Below are positions 47,098 to 59,811 of a stretch of DNA of 64,000 bases, one piece after another. A program made the position numbers and the translations under genes. Each line of letters opens with the position of its first letter. The stretch's first letter is position 1. This DNA is from Scleropages formosus (taxonomy: Eukaryota; Chordata; Actinopteri; Osteoglossiformes; Osteoglossidae), in NCBI RefSeq assembly GCF_900964775.1, contig NC_041821.1:10117394-10181393 (forward strand), read 5' to 3'. The notes under the pieces are model-generated. The model ran no database searches. It saw only the letters and a program-made list of their open reading frames with translations, and was not told the origin of the DNA.

Positions 47098-47289
47098 AAA
47101 CTGCTTGTCCTGAGGGGGGTCACGGCAAACCGGAGCCTAACCTGGCAACACAGGGCGCGAGGCCGGAGGGAGAGGGGACGCACCCTGGATGGGACGCCGG
47201 TCCGTCGCAAAGCACCCCAAGCGGGACTCGAACCCCAGACCTGCCAGAGAGCAGGACCTGGCCAAACCTGCCACGCCACCGCTCCCCCC
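47055..47289 (-). mobile_element. SINE family A, full length, with (CA)n end
   Basis: Complete reverse-oriented copy: B box as GGACTCGAACC, head end at CCACGCCACCGCTCC. It is flanked by a 12-bp target-site duplication CTTCCAAATACA at 47,043-47,054 and 47,290-47,301. The (CA)n run (about 47,055-47,095) lies at the element's 3' end. Confidence 0.88.
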
Positions 47290-48490
47290 CTTCCAAATAC
47301 AGACTGCTGCAATACACACCAATGGAACTGTAACACAAAGCTCGGCTGCTACATTGTCAGTGCTCAGGGAAAACACACGTGAGGTAAACTTCACACCAAC
47401 TGCGACACTGCACAGGCTGGGGGAAGAAAAAAAAAAAAAAAATAAAATAAAACCACAGTAAAGGTCAAATGTCTGATGTACCTTCATTAATACTTCGCAC
47501 CACCAAAAGTAAGAGCTGGCATTTTTTTTTTTTCCTTTGCAATAGGAAAACGCACAAAATCTTTCATTTAACCATTTTCCCCCCGCAGAGCACTTTCCAA
47601 CAATAGCAGCAAAACAGGAAACACCTATTCACGAACAACACACCGCACGGGCCACGGGAGTGTGCCATGGATTGATAACGGCTGGTTCCGAAGGAGGCAG
47701 GCGGGCTAAAGGTTCACCGAGTTTGATGGGAGGGCTCTGAATCACGTTCGGTGGAAGTGAAGAAAAGGGCTGTGTCAGTTCCAAGCCTGACCTGCCCATG
47801 CCTTGGGAAACAGACTCCCAGAATGCCTCCCTCACTGGGAGAGGAGCCAGACACACCATGTTCACCCAGGATCACCTTGGTAGCGCAATGCAGTGGCAGA
47901 GTGTGCGCCGGCAACAGGGTACGAGCTGGCTTCCCTTCGCAGGGGACAGGGAGCCGGCTCTTTGGGAGGGTCACCCTCCCTTACCAGCCCCGAACCCAGT
48001 GAGGTTTCCAAACATGCACCCAAATTTCCTTTATTACATTTTATGCACTGACTTTGCACTCATAATCCTGTATGAAGTGCAAAATGAATGAATGGATGAA
48101 GGAATCATTTAAAAATGTTTTTTAAAAATGACTCACCATTGTTGTTTATATTTGTTGTACATATGTTTATGAGCAATTATTAATCATCTTCTAGTACTCC
48201 TTATAAAAGGAAATCGTACTGAAATAAATCAGCGCAAAGAGCTCTTATAAAGCATAATTCCGTCTAGCTGGCGACCTGCAAGGTTCTATGGGTTGGAGGA
48301 ACCTGTCCCAGAGCTGCAGCCCGGCTGCTCCTCGTGTCCATCTCTGCCGAGCGCCTGAGCGCAGGCTGAACCAAGTCCGAGAGAAGAGAGGCCCGGCTTG
48401 CAAGATGCGTAATGATTAACGAGGCATGGGGGACATTGCAAACAGAAGCCCTGAGCACAGAACAGAACTGTGTGCAATCCAGGCTAGACA

Positions 48491-48514
48491 AACACACACA
48501 CACACACACACACA
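48491..48514 (+). repeat. (CA)n microsatellite
   Basis: Twelve CA units followed by A-rich sequence. Confidence 0.9.
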
Positions 48515-51024
48515 AAAAAAAACCAGGAGAAGCAAAATGACTGCGACTGACAGATTTATTGAGAGCAGAATCACGCTGCAGGGAACTTTAGAGGAACCTG
48601 GGAAAGACTGTGCAAACAAAGCGCGCCGTGTGCCGCAAAAGCCTGGACTCACTTTGGAGTTCTGATTTTTGGTTATACTCATGCATATTCATAGACAGGC
48701 TGGGCCTGGGAAAGTACTAGATTTTCTTCCCATCATCGGTAATTGCAGTTTTGCAAAACATAACAGACACAGATGATACTGAAATTATATTCTATCAATC
48801 AGAAACAGAACAATATTTTTATTAAATAAGCAACTGGCCGACAGAGGGAGAGAGTTATAAGCACTAGGATTTTAAAGGCAGTTGAATTTTTTCTTTTTTT
48901 TTTTTAAATTAATTAATTGAAAATGGAAGGAGTTCTCACTAGCATGGGTGTTCTTAATCTGAACCAGGAATAGATTTAGGTCTATTCTGTATTTTTAAAA
49001 AAATTAATTGTAATTTAATACTTTTGCACTTATGCTTTCAGGAGCATCTAGATTTTGATACCTTGTGGCGGAACTTCACTGCAAAACCCAGGTGCAAAGA
49101 TCACATTATCGTTAATTATTTGTTATTACTGTTAAGATCTTTAGCCAGTGATGTTCACAGCAAAGTGAGAGATCAAATGCATCGTCTAAAAGTGTCATTT
49201 TTCTGTAAACATATTTTGGATCCCTGAAACAAGTCTTTCTCCACCAATGAGATTTCCATTATATCCAGCCTTATCTATATTCTGCTGTAAATACAGACAG
49301 ACCAGTCAGAGTTTTACAGGCTTTGTAATATATTCCAATTATACGTCCTACTGCCAGCAAGTCTTTATAAACCAGAACTTAATTGCTTGCAAATGGTACT
49401 GTGCCTGCAGCCAAGAATGAGAAATAAATCAGGCGCAAGAGATCTGCATCCACTGCCATGAGTCAAATCTGCGGCACACCGGATGTCTACGCTCATAACT
49501 GGGTTCCTGTTGCAGCCTTTACATCATGCTGATGCTAGTATATTCTTCACAACTTGCTCCCATAAAGGAAACATATGCTAAATTTCTTTTATAGACTATA
49601 ATTGATCCATAATCGGATTGGGGGGGGGGGGGCTGCATCTGTCATCAATACTACAGTTTTGTCAAGCTCCGCTGATGACTGAGGGCTCGAAACCCCCACA
49701 TGTGCCAACAGGACACAAGCCTGGAATGAGGTGTCTTCCTACATGTCCCAGCTGCTGTCCCAGCACCACTGCCCTGCAGCAACCTTTCCAAAAACTGTAA
49801 ACACCTTTATCTTCTCTCTTTCTCTCGCTCCTGACAAACCCTTCTCATTCCTTCACTCCAGCAGTCGCACACGCTTACTTCTCAATACCACGGGCGCTTC
49901 TCACCGTCTCGGCTCATCACGGAGCGATACGAACGCCGATTCTGACAAGTCCGTTCCTCCACCTGGCGATGACAGCAAAGCAAAGGTGAAAAGCAAAGGG
50001 GATTTTCGGAATGAGTCAAACCAGGCCTCCTATCTCTGGTTAGGGCTTTTAGCTGGGTTTTTTATTGGGTTTTGTGGTCACAGAGTGGTGCTTTTTGCTT
50101 CCCTTTCTCTCTTTTGTTTCTTTCTGGAGTTTATCACTGCCCATCTCTCAGGGTTTTCCTTTAGGGATTTTTTTTTTCTCTCTCTCACTCGCAGCCAATC
50201 TCAGCAACAAATGTTTCTGTTTGTGGTCAAACTGTTTTAACTTTGAACCGCAGCCATGGAAACATGCACAGAGACCCAAATTTCAAGGCATGAAGAGTCA
50301 AGGCATGGTTAGAGAACCATTTTGGGGAAAGACATTCAAGGCCTGGAGGCCAAAGCAGAGCTGTACCACTGAACCAAAGGGGACCCTTTTCTTTATTGAG
50401 CAACATCACTGCTGGAGAGTGAACCCGGGCGGGGGGGGGGGGGGGGGGGCTTTGAACACGGTCCAGATCAGCTCTTCCGGCAAGAAGAATGCAGCAGGGG
50501 CTCGACTGAATGAATTGTGTGTACATGTCAACCTTTTCAGCAAACACCCATAATACCAAAAAACAAAAGTCGGTCAAAGGGAAGGTGCTGTAGCCATGAA
50601 ACTTGAAAAAATATAAAATAAATAAATAAAGAAAAGCAGCTCTTCCCTGAAATTTCATGCAGGTTATTTCCCTGAGAATTCAGTGCAGAAGAGAACTCTG
50701 AAGGACACATGTTGGGGGCAGGGGGGGGGCTGTCTAGCTAAAATGTGGTAATCCATTTCTCAAAGGCAGACGATGTACCCTTAATGGGAGCTGCACAACA
50801 GCGGACTCCCCGGGAAAGGCAATGCCTCTTCCTGATACGTCCCAGACTCATCTCTCCTCGCTACTATTAATATCCACTCTAAAAAAAAAAAAAAATGAAG
50901 AAATCCTCAAACACTGTATTCAAACTGAAACCATACTGCAACACGTTTAAGACAGAGTGAGAAAGTCTTATTAATAAAAGAATGTTTTACGTACAACTAA
51001 GAAAACCCCACAGATGTAGTAAAA

Positions 51025-51025
<1 letters not shown>

Positions 51026-51063
<38 letters not shown>
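51026..51063 (+). repeat. poly-A tract
   Basis: 38 consecutive A, with no recognisable retroposon body beside it. Confidence 0.9.
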
Positions 51064-51064
<1 letters not shown>

Positions 51065-51122
51065 ACTGCACTGGAAGAGAAATGTTTGTCCATTGCAAAC
51101 AATCCCTGCCGTGGCCATAAAG

Positions 51123-51123
<1 letters not shown>

Positions 51124-51156
<33 letters not shown>
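51124..51156 (+). repeat. (GT)n microsatellite
   Basis: About 16 GT units. Confidence 0.95.
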
Positions 51157-51159
<3 letters not shown>

Positions 51160-51540
51160 CCAGTAAGCAGTAGCAGGGAGGCGAGGCAAGGCAAGCCCAC
51201 AGTCTGCTGGCATGACTTCCACACAATATGGAGGAACTGGAGGGGAGATAATGTGGGTGGGGGGCAGAAGTGGGGGCTGCGCTGTGTGTGCGGTTTCCTG
51301 TCTGGCCTGCCTCTCCCTTGCTGCTAACAAAACCTCGGCCAGAAAGCAAGGAGGAAGCCGAAGCCAAAGCCGAATCCCCCCCCCCCAAGCCTCCTGGACA
51401 ATAACGTCCCCACCAAACCCACCCCCAAGTGCTGCCAAGCCACACCCCGCCCCCCCCCAATCCACAAACTGCTGCCTGGCGTCCTGCCCTGTGCCTCGCC
51501 CCGTGTGCCTCGAGCAGCACATAAAAGCAGGACTCGCACT

Positions 51541-51920
51541 GGTACTACTTACAACTCAACTACAGCTGACCCACATGAATACGGTTACGAGTACAAGTCA
51601 AAAAGAATCTGCAATAATAAAAACCTAAGCGAACACACAGGTACACAAGTAATTCCAGTCAACTAGATCAGTACCGTCACAGTGGTACTACTGCAAGTCA
51701 TCTAGACCAGTACCGGCATTATGATGATTTTACTACAAGTCCACCAGATCGGTACCATTTTTGCGATACTGCCACAAGTGAGCCAGATCAATACCGTTAC
51801 GATGGTACTACTACAACTAAAGTAGATTTGCACAGTTAGAGTAGTACTACTAAAAGGCTGCTACGGTAAACTTAGCTCAGCACTGCTACACTGGTAGGAC
51901 CGAACCGGTACCAGTGAGAT
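51541..51920 (+). repeat. degenerate 39-bp minisatellite
   Basis: The word AGTCNNCTAGATCAGTACCG recurs in altered form at about 51,657, 51,696, 51,738, 51,777 and 51,816, spaced 39, 42, 39 and 39 bp. A further weak copy lies near 51,855 and traces near 51,551. Each unit also has GGTACTACT-like and TACCG words. All spacings are multiples of three, so one frame stays open across four to five units (about 70 codons, no ATG). Confidence 0.7.
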
Positions 51921-52527
51921 ACTTAAGTACTACTACGCTACCATTAGGGCTGTACCACGGCAATAGGGTAACAACTCTGGTACAGACAAACAGAAGCACT
52001 TTTAGCCTTTGTAAAGCAGGAGAGAGCAGGTAAAGCCCTTTGATTTACACGGGTGTTAAAGAAGCACAGGGCAGACCCTTGACAAAATATCCAGCCCAGA
52101 GTGTCCGCACAGGGGACGGACATACAGCGGGACAGGTGACGAAGTCAACGCAGCTTTGAAAACGCCGATGGTACAGGCCTACGGCAAGTAAACTACACAG
52201 GGACAGCCATGCCGACTCAACTTGTGCCATAACACTAGTGCGCAAAGCAAACGATACTTAAGTGTCCATCCATTAAAAGCATTCCCATTCATTATAATGG
52301 GAAAACTTAATCGGCACAAGGCAAGAATAAATTAAGTGTTAAACGCACAGTTACACAAACTTTACTGCTTGAACCCAGAGGACAAAACATCTGAGTGTGA
52401 AACCAGAGGCCACAGGCGGCTGCTGCAGAAGTGACGGAAGGACGGAACAGGTTAATGTTCACCAGCACAGCGCCCCGAGACACAGTCCCTGAGCAATAAA
52501 AAAACATGTTTGTGAAAGAAGCAGACA

Positions 52528-52529
<2 letters not shown>

Positions 52530-52592
<63 letters not shown>
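52530..52592 (+). repeat. (TG)n microsatellite
   Basis: About 31 uninterrupted TG units, the longest dinucleotide run in the window. Confidence 0.97.
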
Positions 52593-52593
<1 letters not shown>

Positions 52594-53619
52594 GAGCGAG
52601 TGCATTCCAGCAGATAACATCAGAGCCCTAATCCTGGGGAAGTGGTCTGTCCTGTCCATGGGTGGGACACCATGTGGGTGGGGTCCCTGGGAGTGTACAA
52701 ACTCAGCCTGGGGGCCCCCCACCCACCCGTCCGGCTAGCCTGCTTCAACCTCCCCCAGGCTCCAAACAGGAAAGTAGTCTGCATGTGCCAAGTGGAATGT
52801 CTGACGCAAGACTCAGCCTTGAAACAAAAGCACAGGAAGCTGCAGTGCTGGCGCTAGGTGACACAGGAGAGGGACGGCGAGAGGGACGGGGGGGAAAGAG
52901 GAAAACAGGCGGCGAAGAGCGCTTGCAGTCGGCCTGAATGGGTCCTATTTACCGAAGCAAACACATAAAACGGTAGCTGCCACACACACACACAGGTGTA
53001 GAGTGGAAGTCATGAGTTTTTTTTTTTTTTTCCTGGTTTGAAAGGGGAGGAGGGAAAAACACAAACAATTACCTTGCCTTTTTGCTGAAACTTATTTATT
53101 CCCCCCCCTCCCCCCTTTGAGTGAGACATCAAAGTTGACAAAATGCCAACAGGTCTGGAGACTAAACTGACAGTCAGAGCACTTTCCTCCTCATACCAAC
53201 ACTGGCAATAAAGACATAAGTAGCACAACATCAATCACCTTAGGGGCAAAGTGACAAATTATAAACTCTTGGAGTGACATGTCATAAGTCAAAAAGAGCC
53301 ATAAATAATCTTACGGAATCAAATTTTAACTTTTTCAAGGTTTTTCCACGGGTTTCCAACAATTGACATTACTGCGCGTCACTAAGTGGCTGTTGCTTGG
53401 ATACGCACTCTATCCAGGGTCGCCATAAATCCACTGGGACACTTCAAAGGACATAAACAGAACAGGCATCAATCAATGTGAGCAAAAAAAAAATAATTCT
53501 AATCTTCAAACTATTAATGCTGAGGATTAAACACCTCCGTCAGTTACTCGCCATTACAAAGCAACAAACACTGTATTAATTTGCGTCGTGTCCTTATCAC
53601 GAGTAGCTCCGTCCTCCTT

Positions 53620-53720
53620 GCGCCGGCGTTTATGCGCTAACCCAGTTGCGCTGCTGGGACTCGAACCAACAACCTTCCTATTACAACTTCATCATAGCCT
53701 CTGGCTTCACCAGCGTAGAA
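53620..53720 (-). mobile_element. tRNA-derived SINE head remnant
   Basis: On the minus strand it reads TGTAATAGGAAGGTTGTTGG followed by TTCGAGTCCCAGCAG. This resembles the head of common fish tRNA-derived SINEs (anticodon arm, then T arm with B box). There is no clear 3' part. Confidence 0.45.
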
Positions 53721-54388
53721 AAGCACAACCTGGTACTTTTACGCAGCAGTCAGTCAGCTCAGCTGTTCCAGAACACGAAAGAAGTTGAGAGCCCGAAAGG
53801 ACACCTGGTGCGTGAGGCTTCTGTTCTGTGTTGATGTGTTTGTGGTCACGAGCGACATGAGTGGGAGTGACACGGTTCCACACGGGCGGGTAGGAGGTCA
53901 ACACACAGCCCTGGATTCTGGAAAGTGAACATTTATGAGTCCGCTCACTGTGGCAGAGAGAGACAGCGAACAGCGGCGCACGGACGGAATCCCTCGGTGA
54001 AACACACAGCGCCTTTAGCTGGCTATCGCGGCTGTGTTTCCACACTCCGTGGCCGTGGGCACTGACAGCCCCCAACCACTCCACTCCGCTCCGCTCCACT
54101 CGGCCTCCCCTCCCACGACCACACACAAACGAGCGCGAGCAGCGCACTTCATTATGCCGGCTATTATTACACAAAATATGTGTAAGTTTACGCAACCATT
54201 TTTAAATAATTTCCTTAAAATTTACTTTACATATTTGTATACAAAGTAACATCATAAATCATTTATAATGTGTCATTTACTAATAATTATTGTACAATAG
54301 TCAGAAAAAAAGTTAGTCATTATCTGTTGTCGTCATCATTATTATAATAATGGAGACGGGAGATCGCGCTACTCCGACACAGAGTAAG

Positions 54389-54389
<1 letters not shown>

Positions 54390-54433
<44 letters not shown>

Positions 54434-54460
54434 CTCTCTCTCTCACTCTCACTCTCTGTC
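54390..54460 (+). repeat. (CT)n microsatellite
   Basis: A pure CT run to about 54,428, then imperfect CT to 54,460. It borders the CpG/G-rich patch. Confidence 0.9.
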
Positions 54461-54469
54461 ACGGAAAAA

Positions 54470-55040
54470 AGCTCACCGTGGATACGGGTCCGTGGGAGCG
54501 CGTTCAGGGTCCAGAGTGTTAATGGACGGGTCGCTCTTCTTCCCAGCAGCACTTTCCTCGCGATCCTCACTCACTCGTCCCGGATCCGATCACACAGCCT
54601 CGCTCATCCGTGAGCACAATACGTCACGTGTACACGATGGGACCCGATCGGAGGAGCAGATCCTCAACCACGCGCGCGCGAGACACTCAGGTAAAACAAA
54701 GTTTGGCGAAGTAAGGACGACTACGGCTTACTTTGTTTAAAAACTCCGGAACGCATCTTCTGCGGTCACATGACCGCCCCACCGGCTGCGCTAGGCGAGG
54801 GAGGAGCCGCGGGGGGCGGGTGGGTGGGTGTGCGGGGCCGGTGGGGGGGGGGGTGATGCGTGTCCCGCGGGGGACTGGAGCCTATCAACATGGACCGCGC
54901 TCCACAACCAGAGACAGGGCAGGGCCAGGACCGCATGTCCCAGGAGGGGATTGGACCCCAGCCCACATGGGCCGGATTGTCAGCCGGGGAGGCGGGGGGG
55001 GCGGGAGGAGCGCTGGATGCTATGCAATGATCACACGTGT
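54470..55040. promoter_or_regulatory. CpG/G-rich patch, possible distal klf3 promoter
   Basis: Clearly richer in CpG and G-runs than the flanks (for example 54,770-54,870, with GGGGGCGGGTGGGTGGG). It contains an E-box CACGTG at 54,625-54,630 and GGTCACATGACC at 54,764-54,775. In other vertebrates klf3 starts from a CpG island many kb upstream of its first coding exon, and this patch is the best candidate here. No exon or TATA box is called. Confidence 0.35.
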
Positions 55041-57950
55041 GAAAAGAGAAACCTTGGGAGCTGCGACACATCTGGAGAGTTAGAAGATCACGTTTTAATG
55101 TCAGACTGCAGCACCTTGTCACACAACTATGGCACAGTGAGAAAATCTATAATCTAAATAAAATCTATAATCTAATAAATCTAAATAAATATATAGATAA
55201 ATATAATCTAATAAAATCTAAAATCAATATTTGCAACTCAAAAGCACAAAACACACATTTATAAGAAATTAAGAAAAACCGCTTTTTCTCAGAATTAATG
55301 CTTTCATTTGATTCTCAGATCAATTGAATATTGGAATAAAACCGGTGCCAGGTGTAATTTGGTCCACAATCATTCAAAAATGAAGTGGTCCATATAGTTT
55401 GCATTCATTTCTGGCTGTACTTTTCTGTATGGCTCTTTCTGTCAGCCTCTTCCAACAGGTACTGGATTTTTCTCCGATTATTTTTGATGACAGTATCTCA
55501 CACATTTCATGACTGAGTGGGAAATCAACACCTGTAGGGTATCTTCCTTTGAGTTTTGGCACAACAATTAGCTCTTGCCAACCCTCTTTTAAACGTCTAT
55601 TTACAAAGACACGGCAAACAGTGAAATCCTGATTGCTGCTGCAATTTAAGTCATGTTTCAATTTATGAAATACACAGTCAGATAACCCATTACAGTAGAA
55701 GTTTTAACATGTTTCATAAAGCTCTGTTGTAACATGTTCCAAACTTTTATATTGAGAAAAAACTTTGAAACGAACAGAGACGAGGACCATCCCATGGGTC
55801 CCAGCCAGGCTGCCAGTGTGAAGTGGAAAATGAGTTGGACAGATGCCAAGGTGTTGGTCATCTTACCTGGCACACCTTTGTTTTCATACAGCTCGCTGTG
55901 GCAGGTTGCACCCCACACTCCCCATACCTTGGGGCTATTTTCACCTGTTGCCCTCCTTGCTTGAAATCCAAATTACACACATACCACATGACAGTGATTT
56001 TACAGGTGCCTGCGTCTAATCTAAGCACAATCTGAGGCCTCTGTTTGTTTTTCTGTTTTTTTCCTCTTCTTTTCAGCTCTCACGTTCACACCGCAAGTCG
56101 ACAACAGCGATGCCATCATTTGGGTGGGTTTGTCTATTAGAAAACATTAGAAAGCCATTACTTTCGTTTAGCTGTGCGAGACATGGCGGGATGAATGTTC
56201 TACTTGTTATGCCCATGCAGGCAACAGATTAAAAAAAAAGTCTAAAGAATGAAAGAAAATTTTAAAAAGCTCCGGTTCCCGCGACCCTGTCTGGGACAAG
56301 CGGTTCAGAAAATGTGTGTGTGTGTGTATATTGACTGGCAAAGTAACACTTTGAAGCACAGAAACTCACCTTAAAATCTGAGCATTAACTTCATCACTGT
56401 ACCCCCCCCCCCCCCCCCCCCCAGTAAAATAATAAAGAATATTTGTCAGTATTTGCCAGTTGTTTAATGACTATTTGATGTTTTTTACTAATGTATTTCA
56501 GAATATGTATCATGACTGTAGTATAATGGAAAGTATTTAAAATATATTATAAAACATAAAACATAAAATAAAATATATTTCTATCTGTATGTTACCTTTT
56601 TGACATTTAAAAGCAATGAACAGATAACACTGTCATAAAATGTGGATATTGAGACACATTTTTTCTATTAATTTCTATTCATTCCTTTCTATAACATTCT
56701 GACATTATAATAAATAAGATAATAATTTATGTCTACATGTAAGCATACTGTACATACTTATGGTATATGTCTATAGAAGATACTCTCTTATTTGTGATGT
56801 TGATGACTGACGTGGCAAATGACATTTAAATATTTTAAAGCTTCAGGACTGAGAGAGAGGAAAACTACTAAGTGAAGATGACATCACTTTTCCATTATTC
56901 TTGTGTCATATTAATCATATTGCCCTCAAAGAGCATATTGGCCCTTCAGTAACTGTGTACACCATAAATACCACTTATTTAAACTTCCGCTATCATATCT
57001 GCTTAAATCAGCCTAATCCAAGACCTAAATCTCAGAGTAATGCATCTTCGTAAACAACTTGAATTCTGAAGTGAGGCAACCTAGAGGTGTGGCCCACTCA
57101 TGCCAAACACACCTAGTGCTGCGTGGAAAGAAAAATAAAGGGAGAAAAAGGAGGGAGCATGAGTAAGACTAAGGTACAGGATGGCATGAGATGATCAGGG
57201 GAGGAGAGATGAACATGGAGGAAGGTGGTCACACAATGCTCTGTCTGACCAGGGCTCTCAGCAACAGCTGAGGACCGGCACCATCACTGGTCGTAACCCC
57301 AGAGCTTGAAGCTTGGCCCTCTAGGCAGACCGAGAAAAGTAAGAGCCCTTTTGCTATGCCCCCCACACACATACACCCCCCAGTCAGACATTCTGTGGAA
57401 GTTGCAAGGAGTTCCAAAGCGCGTAGCTGCAAGACAGACAAGGGTGCTTTCACAGTACAGAGCCACAGGGTCCAGTTGTCAGGGGCACATCACTGTCCCC
57501 AGAGAAAATAAAGAGTCCTTTTCGAGGAGGGTTCTTGCTAGTGTGAAAATGGCCCATTGTGACCACTCTGAACAGGCCTCTTGTAGACCCAGAGGTGAAC
57601 GGCTGCCCACACAAGGAAATGAAAACTGTGAGATACCACACAGATACCACCAGACAAAGCAGCACCCGGCATGGGCAGTGCGTGTTTGTGTGCGTCCTAT
57701 TCGGACTGTATTTAGTTTCGTGTCACCCGTGAGCTCCACCCATGTCCTTTTGTCGCATCCGTGATGAAGCCCACAGCCCGTGCAGTGAAAAGAAGCGCGT
57801 GGCTCAGAGCACGAGGATTTGGGAAATTGTCATGGGTTTCGTATTCCCGGAGAAGACATAGGAACTGGCTAATTGGACACGGCAAATGTGGAAGGGGGTA
57901 AATAGTGCTGATCAGAGGTCATGCAAAGAGTCAACACTAGAATTTGAGGC
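55041..57950. other. AT-rich spacer, no gene recognised
   Basis: Holds an unassigned 95-codon minus-strand frame (55,374-55,661), a SINE 3' fragment (56,269-56,328), a run of 21 C (56,402-56,422) and simple AT-rich sequence. The codon frame has no motif I recognise. Confidence 0.5.
56269..56328 (+). mobile_element. SINE family A, 3' fragment
   Basis: Only the last 60 bases: GCTCCGGTTCCCGCGACCC through GACAAGCGGTTCAGAAAATG and a short (TG)n. Confidence 0.75.
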
Positions 57951-57956
57951 ACAATA

Positions 57957-58372
57957 TAGTTTAAATTTATTCATTTAACTGATGCTTTTCTTCAAAGTGA
58001 CTTGCAATGTTAAGCTACTTACAATTATTTATACAGCTGGGTAATGTTGTGAGAAGGGGGACATGGTGGCTCAGTGGGTTGGACCAGGTCCTGCTCTCCA
58101 GTGGGTCTGGGGTTCAAGTCCCACTTGGGGTGCCTTGTGAGGGATTAGCATCCTGTCCTGGGTATGTCCCCTCCCCCTCCAGTCTTTTGCCCTGTGTTGC
58201 CAGGTTGGGCTCCAGCTCCCCGCGACCCCGTATGGGACAAGCAGTTTCAGATGGTGTGTGTGTAATGTTACTAGAGCAATTTAGGGTAAGTACCTCGCTC
58301 AAGGGTACTGCAGCCAGGAGGTGGAGATCAAACCTGTGACCTTTGGGTCCAGAGGCAGCAGCTGACAGCTGA
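57957..58372 (-). mobile_element. tRNA-derived SINE, family B, split by a younger SINE
   Basis: On the minus strand: tRNA-like head (58,290-58,372), then AATTGCTC-like body, then the tail CACTTTGAAGAAAAGCATCAG near 57,990. It is interrupted by family A at 58,049-58,261. Confidence 0.75.
58049..58261 (+). mobile_element. SINE family A inserted in family B
   Basis: Complete copy: A-box region TGGCTCAGTGGGTTGGA, B box GGTTCAAGTCC, (TG)n end. It is flanked by the 8-bp duplication GTAATGTT at 58,041-58,048 and 58,262-58,269, inside the older SINE. Confidence 0.85.
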
Positions 58373-59800
58373 GGTTGCGGAACAGGCCAGTGTGTGTAAC
58401 TATGTCGCCGAAAGGCTATACGCACGACCAGCTGTACCTGTACAAAAAAGACAGAGACCTGAACGCTATACAGGTGCCTCGAACCAGTGACAGACAGCCA
58501 TTGTCAGTGCATTTGACACTACAAGTGAGTTGTGCATTCAACACCTTGGTTGGGTGTGGCTCAGAGGAAAATCATAAACATGAGTCCGCCAGCATTCCAT
58601 AGAGGATTCCTGTGGATGAACCATACAAGCCTTTGATGAACTTCTTTAGAAACGATACTGACACAGTGACGTCAGACCACATCAAAACCTGGCAACAACT
58701 GCAGGAACGCCACTACAACTTAATAAGTATGGGCTAACTGCTTTCGCCGAGAGGATTAGGAATAAATACGTTTTGCTGCCAAACAGGTTGTAAATATAAT
58801 GGATAAGCACCTTTTATTTTTTCAAAGGACTTTTTATTTCTGCAAAGTCTCATACAATTTTCCTTATATTTCTACATGGAAAGGGCTGAATAAAGATTGG
58901 TCTCACCTCCACCTGCAGTACCCTTGAGTATGGTACTTACCCTGATTTGCTCCGGTAATATTACCCAGCTATATAAACGGGTAAATTATTGCGAGTAGCT
59001 TAAAACTGTAAGTTGCTTTGGAAAAAAGTATCAGCTAAATTAATCAATGTAAATTTGAAAAAAGGCAGTTCTTATTGCATTGTCTATACGGCCTATAAAT
59101 GGCTGTTGGTTTCTGCACCGGTCTCAATTGGAAAGATTTATAACAAATATGTGAATTTGTTATTTGCTCTTTTAAAGATATTTAGCTGAGGTTGGTTTGT
59201 TTGAATTGCTTTTTAAGGAGGAAATCAAAGAATAATGATGAATTATGTTTCCTATTGAATTTATCATTTTGATTTTTTGTGCTACATTGGATAGGGTGGT
59301 GCAGATACATTTCTTGTCACAAACTAATAAAGCAGCCATAAAGAATCGATACAAAATTCTGAAATGTTTGCTGAAATGAATTTAAAACAACTTCAGGTCC
59401 AGTAAAGTTGCCTTATAGGTCAAATTTAGGTTTTGGCATTTCAGACATTCCTGAAATTCCCGTTCTCAGCGGTAGAACCAGTCTAAAGTACACCCTACAT
59501 TTCTAGATGTGAATAATTTCACCTTGGTCAGTTCATGCTTTCTCACTCATAGTTAAGGTGTCATGAGTGAGAATAATCCAAAGCTCCTGATCTGACCAAG
59601 CTGGAACGAATTCATGCCACTGTCAAACTCTTGGTAATAACCTGTATTAACATGTCAGCATCTGTCTTTTCAACTGACAGGAGATCAGTAAGAGCAATAA
59701 ATAATCATGACAAAAATAAGCAATATGTAAATATTTTGCATTGCATTTTTCTCTGAGATGTATGTTGTTTTGGAAAAACACATCTACTTAGTGAGTAAAT
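58373..59800. other. spacer, no gene recognised
   Basis: AT-rich sequence with a family B SINE 3' part (58,883-59,053) and an L2-type tail near 59,740-59,807. Nothing else is seen. Confidence 0.5.
58883..59053 (+). mobile_element. SINE family B, 5'-truncated
   Basis: Starts in the region CCACCTGCAGTACCCTTGAG and continues through ATTACCCAGCTATATAAACG to the tail TTGCTTTGGAAAAAAGTATC and GTAAAT. Confidence 0.72.
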
Positions 59801-59811
59801 GTAAATTTCAC

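Larger units (their letters stand above)
46845..54300. other. klf3 upstream DNA, no coding exon recognised
   Basis: Presumably a long 5' intron of klf3, whose first exons in other vertebrates are non-coding and distant. It holds SINE family A (47,055-47,289), microsatellites at 48,491-48,514, 51,124-51,156 and 52,530-52,592, homopolymer runs at 49,620-49,632, 50,431-50,449 and 51,026-51,063, a minisatellite (51,541-51,920) and a SINE head remnant near 53.65 kb. Open frames such as 49,731-50,240 and 49,024-49,227 match nothing I recognise. Confidence 0.55.

Noticed and set aside
49731-50240. 169-codon plus-strand frame with hydrophobic stretches
   Set aside because: Low-complexity Phe/Ser/Leu-rich translation of T-rich DNA, no family signature, no splice context.
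50971-51522. Minus-strand frames of up to 183 codons
   Set aside because: Built from a poly-A tract and a (GT)n microsatellite read in complement; no real protein.
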